Below, piece after piece: positions 22,217 to 34,661 of a DNA stretch of 64,000 nucleotides (position 1 is its first letter; every line of letters begins with the position of its first letter). The notes below the pieces were generated by a model. The model was not told the DNA's origin and did no database searches. It was given only the letters and a program-made list of their open reading frames with translations. The position numbers and the translations under genes were made by a program. Location: positions 48,236,964 to 48,300,963 of the forward strand of contig NC_080044.1 in the NCBI RefSeq assembly GCF_012489685.1. The letters run 5' to 3'. The stretch is from Lotus japonicus. Taxonomy: Eukaryota; Streptophyta; Magnoliopsida; Fabales; Fabaceae.

Positions 22217-22433
22217 CTAGTGAAGAAATGTTTGATAGCAATTGCAAAGAATGGAGTACTGCCAACAACTAGTGAAGAATGAATCGTAACCATAATGATG
22301 TCATAAACCATATTCGAATATAAAATGAGGATCTTACACTTAGACATTTTTTCATTCTTTACCTTCCATTCTCGACACGGTTGGTTTCGATAGCCACTTC
22401 CCTTAGCTCTTTGTTGGAGTAAAATTTCATGTC
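22217..22433. other. Left flank of nest, part of an old copia remnant
   Basis: The string GCCAACAACTAGTGAAGAA occurs at about 22,209 and 22,262. The DNA up to 22,433 is the left half of the target of the AACAG insertion. Its continuation at 37,239 reads as the end of a copia pol, so this part is probably the same degenerate element, though I see no clear coding in it. Confidence 0.4.
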
Positions 22434-23118
22434 AACAGTGTAACGTCCCGATTTTTTCGAGGGTCACTTTAGTAACCTTCATCCAAACTAAATATGCTGA
22501 CTAAACTTTTGGAGTCTAAAAATGCGAGTAGTCTTTTTTCCAAAACATGCTCTAGCGAATGCACAGTAATTTCCCAATGATATATAACTTTATATCCAAA
22601 AGTATAGGTACAATTGAGTCTTCAAAAGAAATATTAAAAGACTTCTTATGCCTGACAAACTCCTTTTGATCTCCATACATGTAGACCATAAAATAGCAAA
22701 ACATCGAACCTACCCGTTCTCTAAATAAAAAACAACACAGACTCATATGATCATCCTACGAGCTTCAACCAACAACGGTAAGCTCTCTACCTAAAAGGCT
22801 CTAGCCTTACACAAGTCTCAACTTCTCCTCTGAGTGAGTCTCCCCGACGGTCGAACAATCAATCTCTAATAAGGTTGCAACAGGGTTCTCACATCAACAA
22901 ACATGTAATCAATCCCACGAACGACTCACAGTGCACTTCACCGAACTCTGATACAAAGGCATGGTACTTCATCACATCATCATGGATCCTCCTCAATATC
23001 AGCACCATTGCGACTTCCCCAAGAGCATGGTAGTTGATCATGTCGTCACCCATCACTGGCAGTCGCCGGCCGCCCAACACAAGCAATACATACAATGGCG
23101 TGCGAGGGTCAACTTCCA

Positions 23119-23167
<49 letters not shown>
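23119..23167. repeat. (AT)n microsatellite
   Basis: About 24 uninterrupted AT units inside the outer solo LTR. Likely length-polymorphic. Confidence 0.97.
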
Positions 23168-23170
<3 letters not shown>

Positions 23171-25700
23171 GGTCACACAATATACACACAAGCACATACT
23201 TATATGTACTCATACTATATGGTATATTTACAAGTCAACCTATTCACGTTTACTCACGTCGATCTATCGATCGCGTGGCCTACATAAACTATATAAGGGT
23301 CATCCATGACAAACCTCTCGAACACACATAACAATTAAATCACATTTAGTTTATCTCAAGCATATCAAAACTCATAGCACATATCACATCCTCACCAAGC
23401 CCAATCGACAACCTAAGGTTAGTCTATATGCTCGTACAAATGTAATGTCACACATGCACATCAAATGATACAGATATAAACACCATTTCCATATGAGGTA
23501 GGCGGGACAACACTTTGTCGGTCCGATACCCACTCCAATATTGACCTCTGACTAGTGAATGCCACTTAGTTGAGAACCGCTCCATTATCAACATAGTTGA
23601 TAACCTCTCCATTATCAACATCTGAAGGTATGACTAGTCCATCGTCCTCAGAAGACAGGCATGGTCACTCCACCATCCTGACAAAATGTATGCATGCATG
23701 ATATGAATCATGGTTAGCCAAACAAACAGGAACGCCCTCTCCAGTGTTCGTGTTTACTGCTAACAAAATAGTCAAACTAGGACACCAATCTGGGTCCATC
23801 ACCAACGGTTGCACTCCGCTCCAAGTGACCGAAGTTTACACTACGAAAGGTCACTCCACTCTAAGTAACTGTGTCGTCGAGTCTCGTCTTTCTTTCCTCT
23901 AAGTCATCAAATAAAGTCCCCCTTTGAAATTCTCTTTTCTAAAAAGGATTGAAGTCCCCTTTGAAAATATCCTTCTCATTCTTTAAAAGTTTTGCAATGC
24001 AAATAAAATCTTTTAATTTACTAAATATGTGTACAATTTGATAATTTATTTTAGATGAAGTTTGTAAGACCCTAACCTTTACTATGTAATGCTTAAGTGA
24101 TTTATTCAATAAAAATGAAGTTTGTAGTGAAATTTGACTTTATTGCTAATCTGCCTGTGACCTTGTATGAATTTTTGAGAGGTCTTAACGACCTTTTCTG
24201 GAGAATCTTCCTTCATAAGAGTTGCCGCTCTCTGAGTCAGCTAAATTCTCTAATTGGTTTCGTGTCAAACCGATATCTGTAGCCCAAGATAATTGAATTT
24301 TTGTGAGCGAAGGTCTGGCTGTACAGTGCCAGCGATTTTTGTTGAAAATAATAATTTTTTAATTTCGAATTTACCTTTGATTTTAGAGAAAGGGGGAGGG
24401 TTTTATTTGGGTTCCAGGTCTGATTACTTGGAAATTAGTGGGTCAAGAGAGTTGACTTGGATCGGGCTTGAAAGAAAAAAAAAAGAAGCCCTAGCCCTTG
24501 AAGAGGGGGAGGCCGCGGGCTTAAGAGGGTTTTGGGGCCGGGGGGGGGGGGGGAAGGGTTTTCTTTTCACACAAGTCTGAAGATAGAAACCCTTGTGCAC
24601 CTCTGCAACACGTAAAACAGAAGAGAGTAAGTGAGAGAAGTCTCCTTCTTGCATCCTTGCCGCCGCCGCTTGGACCCTTGCCACCGCCGGCCGTGTACGT
24701 GCGAGAGAGAGAGAAGGGAACGCGAGCGAGAAAGAGAAGAAGGGAGACGCGTGGGAGAGGAAGGGAAAAACCAGAATTCTACTCTTCATCTTCATCCTTA
24801 TTTCAAGCCTAAAGACCAAGGTAAGGGCTGGTCTAGGAGGGGTAGGTTGTTAGGGAGTCTTGACATGAATTGCCATGCATGAATCTATGATTATGGTGGT
24901 TTTGCATGAGGATTTGAGTTTGTGATGTTTGCTGTATTTTTGCAACATGATTCCATGCTCCACTATTTTCTAAACTATTTACTTGATTGGGATCTTGATG
25001 ACATGTGAAAATTACTTGCGTGCTTGCTAAATTGCCATGCAAAAATTGTACGCCATAACATGATGGTTGAGATGTGATGAGATCTGGATTTTTGATGATG
25101 AATATGTGTGGTATGTTACTGTAAAATGGTTTAGGAGACCTGAACTTGAATTTTTAGAATTTAAATTTGAGGCAGAAGTGACCCTGCCAGTTTTCTGTAC
25201 TGGACAGCGAACTTCGTGGCCTATTGTCACCTAGTTCTGGTCTTCAAATGAAACAGTGTTAAACTAGAACGTTGTAGGATTTTAAATTAGCTTTCCATAC
25301 ATGTGTATAATGTAACTTTTGGTTGAGAAATGAGTTCTGGAGATCGTTTTTAGCGATCGCTGTATCTGCTGTTTTTTTTTTCAGAAAACGAATGTGACCC
25401 TTGATATCAGAAATCTTGTGTCTATCTGTTATTTAGTTGGGTGTTCTTCTGAATTTTGAATATCTAACTTACTGGTACTGTTTTTGATGTGATTTGTTAC
25501 TGGCTTGAATATTCTGAGAAGGTTGCTCATCCAGATGTAATTCCTTCTACCATTGATTATATTTCTTGTCGTTTATGTTTTATCCGACGTTGAACTGTTA
25601 AGACTCTAGGTTGACTTTAGAGCCTTTAACAAAGAGAATGAGATTAATCGCTTGCAAGTGAAATGGGAATTAATGGAACATAGGTCTAGGTGAGACTATG

Positions 25701-26563
25701 TGTAATTCAGGTTCCCTCTAATACGATTGTCCTGCACGATGCTGGAACAAGAGGTTTGACAACCCCTTAACAGTAAAACATAACTTAACAACAGAAACAA
25801 TAACACACAGTAATTGTTAACCATGTTCAGTGAAATACTTTCACCTACGTCTGGAGGGTTTGCACCCAAAGAAAGGAAATCCACTATCTCAAGATTCAGG
25901 AATTACAGACACTCATGAACAACTCAGTTCATAGTTCACTTCCTAATCTACCTAGTATATTTCTACTTAGAATCTCAACCTAAGTATGAGAACCCCTCTC
26001 ACTTTCTCTCAATCACTGCCACAGTGATTGGTGAACACAATGAACAATCAGAGTTTGAACGCAATCAAACAACACAGAATCCTTCTTTGCTTTATAGAAT
26101 CAGTGAGCAAAGAGGATTCACAACTAACAAAGGACAAAGTACAAACACAAATCCTAAAACACTTGATCTCTCTCTATTAGCTTCGGTGGTATTCATGTTT
26201 TAGGTCTTCATCCTTTTATAGACTTCAGCAGCGGTAGCATGGGCTTTAGGGTTAGCATGGGGTGAAGAAACAGATTGCAGCAACAACAATTCAAAACGCT
26301 ATCTTGATAGATTTGGTTTCTTATTGCATAAGTAAAGATAGAAATCAATCTTTTAACAAAGATTGTTTCAACAAATAACAACCCAACAATTTAAAACCCT
26401 TATGGAATAGCTACTTGCTCCTCAAGTAACTCTAAATCTTCAGAGGGCCCACAACAGAAACACAAGCTGAGGACTGATGCCCTAGCTTCACGGAATCAGA
26501 TGCCACGACATCTGCTTCGACAATCGGTTGTTTTGACAAAATGCATGGCAACATGTTCCAACA
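25701..26563 (-). repeat. 3' LTR of minus-strand Sirevirus
   Basis: 863 bp. Plus-strand ends are TGTAATTCAGG and TGTTCCAACA. Differs from the other LTR by scattered substitutions and lacks a 16-18-bp insertion present there (near 34,102). Confidence 0.93.
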
Positions 26564-26736
26564 CTATTTACCATGAGAACGATGGTGCCGTTAGAGACAA
26601 ACGGTAAATTGCACGCGAGGGAGATTTTGTGGATCATTGCGGCTCCACGTGATTTGGTTGACTGCGGTCACCGTGAGACTTTTGTGGATCATTGCGGCTC
26701 CACCTGATTTATACATCTGCGGATGCAGGTGATTGG
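26564..26736 (+). repeat. Copied host-LTR flank between Sirevirus LTR and interior
   Basis: Starts CTATTTACCATGAGAACGATGG, nearly the same as the true right flank (34,248 on: CTATGTACCATGAGAACG). It follows the flank through the TTGTGGATCATTGCGGCTCC repeats to GTGATTGG at 26,736, then switches to Sirevirus interior. It has two repeat units where the flank at 34,248 has three. The position is inside the element, where polypurine tract and UTR should be. Confidence 0.9.
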
Positions 26737-28266
26737 AACTCCACGAGACACAGCCACATCATCAGCCCTGAGTATCTGAGGATGCTGATTTAGAATGATC
26801 TCAGTAAGAAGTGAAGGAAATGAAACAGGCAGCTTCACAGCACAAGTATCAGCATGCTTCAATGTCTGCTCAAAAACAAAAGTTCCAAAATCAAAAGCAA
26901 TAGACTTGCCTATTCTATAGATCAATTTGGCAAGCGTTGCACAAACACCAGAGGTATGATGAGTAGGAACCCAATTCACAGCACCAATCCTGTTAAGGAT
27001 AGCATACTTCACACTCAGATTGCCAGTGGACAACAACTTCTTGCTCGACCACTTCTTCACATGACCTGCAGTAAGTTCCTTGGCAACATCATCCATGGAC
27101 ACTTCTTCATCAACAAATTCAATAGCACTTCTTCCAAGTGCTTGATTGATCACAGCAGGTGAGAACATCACACATTCAGCCCGCACAAAAACTTTCCTGA
27201 ATTCATCACTATCAGGAAGTCCAACATCAACAGAGAGATTCACCAAGAACTCTCTCATAAGCTTCTCATATGACCGTCCAACATTCTGAATATTCTTCAT
27301 CAGACCTTCTTTCTCAATAAGTGCAATAACATCTCTGCATTCAAGAACATCAGAGCCAACTTCCCTTTCCTTGGCCATTCTCCTCTTGCAAACAAACTTC
27401 AACTTCTGGACATTCTCTTCCAAATGAAAAGACACCCTATCAATAGGAACAACAAGAACATTTTGAGGGATACGCTTACCAGAAAATTTCCTTTTCTCAG
27501 AGGGTCGACGGTCCTGGACATCAACTTCAACATGTGACTCAGAGTCTTCAACTGGAATCTTCCTCTTTTTCTTCTCATTGGGAGTCTTTTCTTCCTTCTG
27601 CTTTCCCTTTCCCTTCACACTGGCCTGTCTAGACTTGTAAGTGATAGGTGAAGACTTGGATCTCTTTGGTGGAGTAGGAGTGACTTCAGGAGAAGAAACC
27701 CTTATTTTCTTCTTCATCCTCGCAGCAACACTATCAGCAAAGGACTCAGTCATAGGAACATCATCAGAATCATCATCATAGATGTCCTGAACAGGGGCTG
27801 GAGTCTGGATTGGCTCTTCAGAATTGGTATCCTCAGAGTTACCATTCTTTGGATCAGCATCATTTGAAGAGGATGAAACAGAGATATTAGGCTGGGTAGC
27901 ATCGCCTGAATCTTCATGAGAAGTGGAATCCTTTCTAGGATTTTCTTGAGCAGAACTTTCCTTAGACCCAGATGTCTCAACATCGGGCACAACATCAGGG
28001 GGTGATTTCACAGGAGAATCTTCATCATTGATTTCCTCTCCGTCAGGAACTTCTTCAAGGATAGGAACATTCGTGGGTTCGTTGTTCTTGACCTGGGATT
28101 TGTAGACCTTACAAGTTGGGTTTCTTGATCTCATCTTCTTGGGAGCTTTCTCGGACACAGAAGATGGTAGAGAAGAACCACTCTTCAAACCCATACACTT
28201 GACTCCTTTAGCAGTTCTTTCAATCTTGGCCTTGACAGATTCCTTCTTTCCAGAACTTTGAGACAT
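26689..28266 (-). pseudogene. Sirevirus env-like third ORF, 3' end replaced
   Basis: Third ORF, 237 bp downstream of pol. ATG at 28,266 (MSQSSGKK) gives 525 codons, and the frame is open upstream but without an earlier sensible start. The first 330 residues or so are acidic, Ser/Pro-rich low-complexity sequence with basic patches. The rest is a globular segment (EFLVNLSVDVG, MFSPAVINQALG, GAVNWVPTHHTSGV, DFGTFVFEQ) resembling the plant 'putative transposon protein' domain found in envelope-like ORFs of Sireviruses. The last 15 or so codons come from copied host-LTR sequence, so the C-terminus is artificial. No transmembrane or signal segment is obvious, so an envelope function is not supported. 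Confidence 0.75.
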
Positions 28267-28503
28267 GATGAATCGAGAGCAAGCACAAACAGAGTACAGA
28301 ACAATGAAAAAGAATTGCAAATGAGAGATGATGAGTCTTGAAAAAGATAGATGTACAAGAGGTTGAGAGAACACAATTTGCCCGTTGGAGGTAGTTATAC
28401 GATGAGTGAACCATAAGGCAACCTTTTCTCTGCTGATGTCACAACGGCAGTTAATGATGACCAAGAATAAACTAGTCGTTAACGCACTAGGGCACGCTAA
28501 TTG

Positions 28504-31500
28504 CTATGCATCAAAAAGACAAATCCCTAGACTTCCTCTTAATTTTTCAAAAGTGATTGCATCAAGGGGTTTTGTGAAAATATCAGCCAATTTCTTATCA
28601 GTTGTAACATGCTCCAAATTGACAATTTTATCCTCCACCAAGTCTCTAATAAAATGATGTCTAATGTCAATATGCTTGGTCCTGCTATGTTGTATGGGAT
28701 TCTTAGAAATATTAATTGCACTGAGATTGTCGCAGTACAATGTCATGACATCCTGTTCAACATCATACTCCTTCAGCATTTGCTTCATCCACATGAGTTG
28801 TGTACAACTACTTCCTGCTGCAATATATTCTGCTTCAGCTGTAGACAATGAGACACAATTCTGCTTCTTGCTAAACCATGAAATCAAATTATTCCCTAGG
28901 AAGAAACATCCACCAGATGTGCTCTTTCTATCATCTGCACTACCTGCCCAATCTGCGTTACATAATCCAACTAAAGAGGAATTTGTATCATGAGTATAGA
29001 GAATACCATAGTCACTTGTGCCATTGATGTACTTGATAATCCTCTTGACTTGTAGCAGATGACTTGCTTTAGGACATGCTTGATATCTAGCACAAACTCC
29101 GACAACAAAGGTGATGTCTGGTCTGCTAGCAGTGAGATACAACAAGCTTCCAATCATGCTTCTATAGAGACTTTGATCAACATCTTCCTCTTGCTCATCC
29201 TTGAAAAGTTTGATGTGTGTAGCAGCAGCAGTTCTCTTGTGACCAGCCTTTTCAAGGCCAAACTTCTTGACTAACCCTTTAGCATACTTACTATGTGATA
29301 TGAACATAGAATCCTCCATTTGTTTGACTTGTAGTCCTAGAAAATAATTCAATTCACCAACTAGGCTCATCTCAAATTCAGATTTCATTTGTCGGACGAA
29401 ATGCTCCACCATTGAGTTCGACATTCCTCCAAAAACAATGTCATCCACATAAATCTGTGCTATCATGAGCTTTCCTTTGTCATTCTTCATAAACAGAGTT
29501 TTATCAATTCCTCCCTTACAGTAACCATTGCTTACAAAAAACTCAGTTAACCTTTCATACCAAGCCCTAGGTGCTTGCTTCAAGCCATACAAGGCTTTCC
29601 TCAGTTTGTACACATGATCTGGATGATGTGGATCTATAAACCCTTTAGGTTGTTCAACATAAACTTCTTCACTCAAATAGCCATTCAGAAAAGCACTCTT
29701 CACATCCATCTGGTAGAGTCTGAACTTCAAAAGACAAGCAACACCTAACAAGAGTCTTATAGATTCCAGTCTGGCTACTGGAGCAAAGGTCTCATCAAAA
29801 TCAACTCCTTCTATCTGAGTATATCCTTGAGCAACTAGCCTTGCTTTATTCCTTGTGACTGTTCCAGTTTCATATGATTTGTTCTTGAAGATCCACTTAG
29901 TGCCAATGATGTTTACTTCTTCAGGTCTAGGCACTAACTCCCATACTTCATTTCTCCTGAACTGCTCAAGCTCCTCTTGCATAACATTTATCCAGTATTC
30001 ATCAGTGAGAGCTTCATTGACATTCTTGGGTTCTATCTTAGAGATGAAACAACCATGAGCAATAAGACTTCTGGATCTGGTAGTCACCCCTTCTTGAAGA
30101 TTACCAATGATGTTTTCTTGAGGGTGATTCTTCTGAACCCTAATTGATGGAGCTTTATTTGATGGGATATCTTTGTCTTCTTTTTCATCAGCACTTGTCT
30201 CTGAATCATTGTCGGGGGCGGTTGTTGGAGCATCGGCTGGAACATCTGCACCATCATCATCTTCATTCAAATTTGCTTCTTCCTTCTTGCTTGGTTCATC
30301 ATCCACAGTCACATTCACAGATTCCATCATGGTCCTTGTGCGAGAGTCAAAAACTCTATAAGCTTTGCTGTTCATAGAATACCCCTTGAAAATTCCTTCA
30401 TCACTTCTAGGATCAAGCTTCCTCTTAGGATCACGATCTGCAAGGATATAACATTTACTTCCAAATATGTGAAAGTATTTTACAGACGACTTTCTACCTT
30501 TCCATAGCTCATACTGTGTAGAGGATGTCCCTGCCCTGATGGTGACTATGTTATGTATGTAACAGGCAGTACTCATAGCTTCAGCCTAGAACTGGTGTGG
30601 AATCTTCTTAGCATGTAACATTACTCTAGCTGATTCCTGGAGAGTTCTATTTTTTCTTTCAACAATTCAATTCTGCTGTGGAGTGATGGGGGCAGAAAAT
30701 TCATGGCTAATACCTTCTGTTCCACAGAACTCCAAGAATTTTGAATTCTCAAACTCCCTTCCATGATCACTTCTGATTCTTACAATCACACAGTCCTTCT
30801 CATTCTGAAGTCTCAAACATAGATTCTTGAATATTTCAAAAGTCTATGATTTTTCTCTCATAAATTCAACCCATGTATACCTTGAAAAATCATCTACGCA
30901 GACAAACAAATACCTTTTTCCTCCCAAGCTTTCAACCTGCATGGGACCCATGAGATCCATGTGTGGCACATTGGTTTGCTTATCAATCTGACATTCTCCA
31001 CATAGCTTTCCTTCTCCCAAGCTCAAATTGGGCAATCCCCTTATTGCTTCCTCAGCAATAATCTTTTGCATGCTCCTGTAGTTGAGATGTCCTAGTCTTT
31101 GATGCCATACATTCACCTCATCTTCTTTAGTTAACAAACGTCTAGAAACATGAGCTTTTTCTTCTGATGTCCACATATAACAGTTGTCTTTTGATCTGAC
31201 TCCTCTCATCACAACTTTCTCATCATCAGTGGTCACAACACATTCTATCTTATTGAACTTCACATCATACCCTTGATCACACAGTTGACTTATGCTGATT
31301 AGGTTGGTAGTTAAACCATTTACAAGTAACACATTGTTCAAGTTAGGAGATTCTGTGCTAACAAGCTTTCTTACTCCCTTGATCTTTCCTTTAGCTCCAT
31401 CTCCAAAAGTAACATAGTTGGTGGAGTGACTTCTGATGTCTTGCAAGAAGCTCTTGTTTCCTGTCATGTGCTTTGAGTAGCCACTATCAAAATACCAATC

Positions 31501-31837
31501 TTCCTTTGATGATGCTCTGAAAGACGTGTAGGCTACCTGACATCTGACCTCACCCTTGGGCTTCCATTGCTTCCTCATCTGAATAGGCTTTTTATCGTGC
31601 ATCTGAAGATAACCATATAACCTGTAACAGTAAGGCTTTATATGACCATTCTTACCACAGTAGTGACACTTCCAAGGTACAGTTTTGTCAAGCTTAAGCT
31701 GGGGTTTCACATGCTGAGGTACATGTCGAGGCAATGGATCTGGCAACTGATAATTTCTGGGCTTCTTGAATTCAGTTTGTTTTGCAGCAGACACAAATTT
31801 CTTTGAACCTTTCTGATTTTATTTGTTTGTTGTTCTA
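28504..31837 (-). pseudogene. pol: Sirevirus pol (protease, integrase, RT, RNase H)
   Basis: One reading frame with interruptions. In order: a CX2CX4HX4C knuckle (CHYCGKNGHIKPYC, about 31,650), protease active site WYFDSG (about 31,490), GAG-pre-integrase WHQRLGHL (about 31,095), integrase core, then RT with [17 protein letters not shown] and YVDDIVFG (about 29,445). RNase H ([25 protein letters not shown]) follows, ending SLGICLFDA at 28,504. Stops fall near 30,842, 30,667 and 30,584, all inside integrase. A further stop lies near 31,818, and gag and pol are out of frame at their junction. Confidence 0.9.
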
Positions 31838-31840
31838 TAG

Positions 31841-33304
31841 TCAAAGCCAATTCCCTTTCAAACTCCCTCCTTGCTTGCTAGTTTCTTTCAGAATTTCATC
31901 AAGCATATCAGAATCACTGTTTAACATTCTAACAGATTTATGAGTGGCTTCAAGTTTTCTTGTCAGAGTTGTCACTTCCTCTTGAAGTCCTGCATTAATC
32001 AACATTAGGTTAACCTTTTCCATAACATCAGCATTATTAAACTTACTTTGCCATTCCTCCAGATCTTCCTTCAGCTTAGTGCTGAGCTCTTTCAACCTTT
32101 CATTCTGAGAAACAAGTTGTTCTATCTCACTTTGCTTTTCTCTTACAAGTGTGCATGCTTCTTCCCACTTGTTGTGTAGCAGCTTGTAAGTTTCAGCCAA
32201 TTCCTCATCAGAGATGTCCTCATCACTTGTCTTAGACTCACAGATAGTTCCAGAGAAAGCATTGACTTTGTTTGCAGATATCTCCTCCTCATCTTCAGTG
32301 TCTTCATCTGACCAAGTTACCATCATACCTTTCTTTTGCTTCTTTAGATAAGTGGCACATTCAGACCTGATGTGACCATATCCTTCACATTCATGACATT
32401 GAACTCCTTTGTTCTGAACAGGTCTTTCTTCTTCCTTGGTCTTCCTCTGTGAATTTGAAAACTTGGGTTTGTTGTCGAACTTCATGTCCTGGACATTAGG
32501 CCTGGTTCTTTTGTCAATCTTCCTCAAAGATCTGTTGAATTTTTTTGCTAGCATAGGCAGAGCCTCAGAAAGGTTTTCACCTTCACAGTCTTCATCATCA
32601 CCTTCATCAGTGTTAGACACAAAAGCAATACTCTTATTCTTCTTCTCAGATTTTCCACTCAGTTTCAACTCAAATGTCTGCAAAGAGCCAATAAGTTCAT
32701 CAACCTTCATGTTCTCAATGTCTTGAGCCTCCTCAATTGCAGTGACTTTCATAGCAAACTTCTGAGGAAGAGATCTCAAGATCTTCCTTACAAGCTTCTC
32801 ATCTGACATAGGTTCTCCCAAAGCAAATGAAACATTAGACAAGTCACGGACACGCATGTGGAATTCTGAAATAGTCTCCTCTTCAGTCATCATCAAATTT
32901 TCAAATTGAGTAGTAAGCATTTGAAGCCTTGACATCCTCACTCGAGTAGTTCCTTCATGTGCAGTTTTCAGAATTTCCCAAGCATCCTTTGCCACAGTAC
33001 AGGTATTGATCAGCCTAAACATATTCTTGTCAACTCCATTAAAGAAAGCATTTAGAGCCTTTGAATTTCCAAGAGCAGCTTCATCTTCAACACTGGTCCA
33101 TTCCTCTTCAGGTTTCTCCACAATAGTGGTAGAGGTGCCTTCAACCTGGGACTTAGTAGGGTGCTTCCAACCCTTGACAATAGCTTTCCAAGTCTTGTTG
33201 TCAATTGACTTGAGAAAGGCTGTCATGCGAACCATCCAGTAGTCATAGTTAGTACCATCCAGAATGGGTGGCCTATTGACTGATCCTCCCTCCTTGTTAT
33301 CCAT
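31841..33304 (-). CDS. gag: Sirevirus gag
   Basis: A 487-codon frame from ATG 33,304 (MDNKEGG), chosen because it lies just after the primer site and begins the family's usual gag N-terminus (PPILDGTNYDYW). The UBN2-type gag core spans residues about 80-210. A zinc knuckle CHECEGYGHIRSEC lies near residue 300, then an acidic and coiled-coil region. The frame ends where pol should continue, with pol one base out of frame. I suspect a one-base insertion in the G-run there rather than a designed shift. Gag itself has no internal stop. Confidence 0.85.
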   Translation of the reverse strand: MDNKEGGSVNRPPILDGTNYDYWMVRMTAFLKSIDNKTWKAIVKGWKHPTKSQVEGTSTTIVEKPEEEWTSVEDEAALGNSKALNAFFNGVDKNMFRLINTCTVAKDAWEILKTAHEGTTRVRMSRLQMLTTQFENLMMTEEETISEFHMRVRDLSNVSFALGEPMSDEKLVRKILRSLPQKFAMKVTAIEEAQDIENMKVDELIGSLQTFELKLSGKSEKKNKSIAFVSNTDEGDDEDCEGENLSEALPMLAKKFNRSLRKIDKRTRPNVQDMKFDNKPKFSNSQRKTKEEERPVQNKGVQCHECEGYGHIRSECATYLKKQKKGMMVTWSDEDTEDEEEISANKVNAFSGTICESKTSDEDISDEELAETYKLLHNKWEEACTLVREKQSEIEQLVSQNERLKELSTKLKEDLEEWQSKFNNADVMEKVNLMLINAGLQEEVTTLTRKLEATHKSVRMLNSDSDMLDEILKETSKQGGSLKGNWL

Positions 33305-33354
33305 GAGAACTTGAATCAAACTCCCTGAGCTCACCCAACCAGAACAGGGTGCCT

Positions 33355-33368
33355 GCTCTGATGCTAAT
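33355..33368 (-). other. Primer binding site (diverged)
   Basis: On the minus strand ATTAGCATCAGAGC follows the 5' LTR, two changes from the standard TTGGTATCAGAGC. Confidence 0.75.
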
Positions 33369-34247
33369 TGTAATTCAGGTTCCCTCTGATACGATTGTCC
33401 TGCACGATGCTGGGACAAGAGTTTTGACAACCGCTTAACAGTAAAACAGAACTTAACAACAGAAACAATAACACACAGTAATTGTTAACCCAGTTCAGTG
33501 AAAAACTTTCACCTACGTCTGGAGGGTTTGCACCCAAAGAAAGGAAATCCACTATCTCAAGATTCAGGAATTACAGACACTCATGAACAACTCAGTTCAT
33601 AGTTCACTTCCTAATCTACCCAGTGTATATCTACTTAGAATCTCAACCTAAGTATGAGAGCCCCTCTCACTTTCTCTCAATCACTGCCACAGTGATTGGT
33701 GAACACAATGAACAATCAGAGTTTGAACGCAATCAAACAACACAGAATCCTTCTTTGCTTTATAGAATCAGTGAGCAAAGATGATTCACAACTAACAAAG
33801 GACAAAGTACAAACACAAATCCTAAAACACTTGATCTCTCTCTATTAGCTTCGGTGGTCTTCATGTTTTAGGTCTTCATCCTTTTATAGACTTCAGCAGC
33901 GGTAGCATGGGCTTTAGGGTTAGCATGGGCTGAAGAAACAGATTGCAGCAACAGCAACTCAAAACGCAATCTTGATAGATTTGGTTTCTTATTGCACAAG
34001 TAAAGATAGAAATCAATCTTTTAACATAGATTGTTTCAACAAATAACAACCCAACAATTTAAAACCCTTATGGAATAGCTACTTGCTCCTCAAGTAACTC
34101 AAAAACATATCTTCAGTAAATCTTCAGAGGGCCCACAACAGAAACACAAGCTGAGGACTGATGCCCTAGCTTCACGGAATCAGATGCCACGACATCTGCT
34201 TCGACAATCGGTTGTATTGACAAAATGCATGGCAACATGTTCCAACA
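33369..34247 (-). repeat. 5' LTR of minus-strand Sirevirus
   Basis: 879 bp. Minus strand begins TGTTGGAACATGTTGCC and ends TGAATTACA. Followed on the plus side by the CTATG duplication. Confidence 0.93.
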
Positions 34248-34307
34248 CTATGTACCATGAGAACGATGGTGCCATTAGAGACAAACGGTGACTTGCACGC
34301 GAGGGAG

Positions 34308-34465
34308 ATTTTGTGGATCATTGCGGCTCCACGTGATTTGGTTGACTGCGGTCACCAAGAGATTTTTGTGGATCATTGCGGCTCCACGTGATTTGGTTGA
34401 CTGCGGTCACCGTGAGACTTTTGTGGATCATTGCGGCTCCACGTGATTTATACATCTGCGGATAT
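34308..34465. repeat. About 68-bp tandem repeats in Tekay LTR
   Basis: Three units with TTGTGGATCATTGCGGCTCC and ACTGCGGTCACC. The copied flank at 26,620-26,720 has two units and the LTR at 46,990-47,140 three. Copy number therefore varies among members of one LTR family. Confidence 0.88.
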
Positions 34466-34661
34466 ATGTGATTGGCCAAGGAGTTTTGGTGGGTTGTGTG
34501 TTGTGAGGATGCATTAGTTTAACTGACTAATTGTTATAAAAATTAATTCCATGAACGAATGATTAAATGTGTATTATGATATGGATTATGTTTATGTTGT
34601 TTGCGACCTGGCCCTTGCGCTACTTGTTTATTTGTTATTTGTGGGGGGGGGGGAGGGGTAG

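Larger units (their letters stand above)
25696..34252 (-). mobile_element. Minus-strand Sirevirus with env-like third ORF
   Basis: Flanked by the 5-bp duplication CTATG (25,696-25,700 and 34,248-34,252). Read on the minus strand it has a 5' LTR (33,369-34,247), a Met-type primer site, gag, pol and a third ORF downstream of pol, then a 3' LTR (25,701-26,563). That order identifies the Sirevirus lineage of Ty1/copia. Several stops and a frameshift inactivate pol. The natural end of the third ORF and the polypurine region are missing, replaced by 173 bp (26,564-26,736) copied from the insertion flank. Confidence 0.9.

Noticed and set aside
22889..23331. ORFs across the AT repeat
   Set aside because: They exist only because the (AT)n run encodes Tyr-Ile without stops.
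24293..24882. ORFs with Arg/Glu-rich runs on both strands
   Set aside because: Low-complexity GA-rich part of the Tekay LTR. The sister LTR has a different GAA run at the same place.
28406..30377. Plus-strand ORFs opposite the Sirevirus pol
   Set aside because: Shadow frames of the minus-strand RT and integrase; no independent signature.
31790..31845. Programmed frameshift between gag and pol of the Sirevirus at 25,701
   Set aside because: The overlap is only a few codons, pol has a stop just downstream, and a single extra base in a G-run explains it. The case is much weaker than for the three copies with long overlap.
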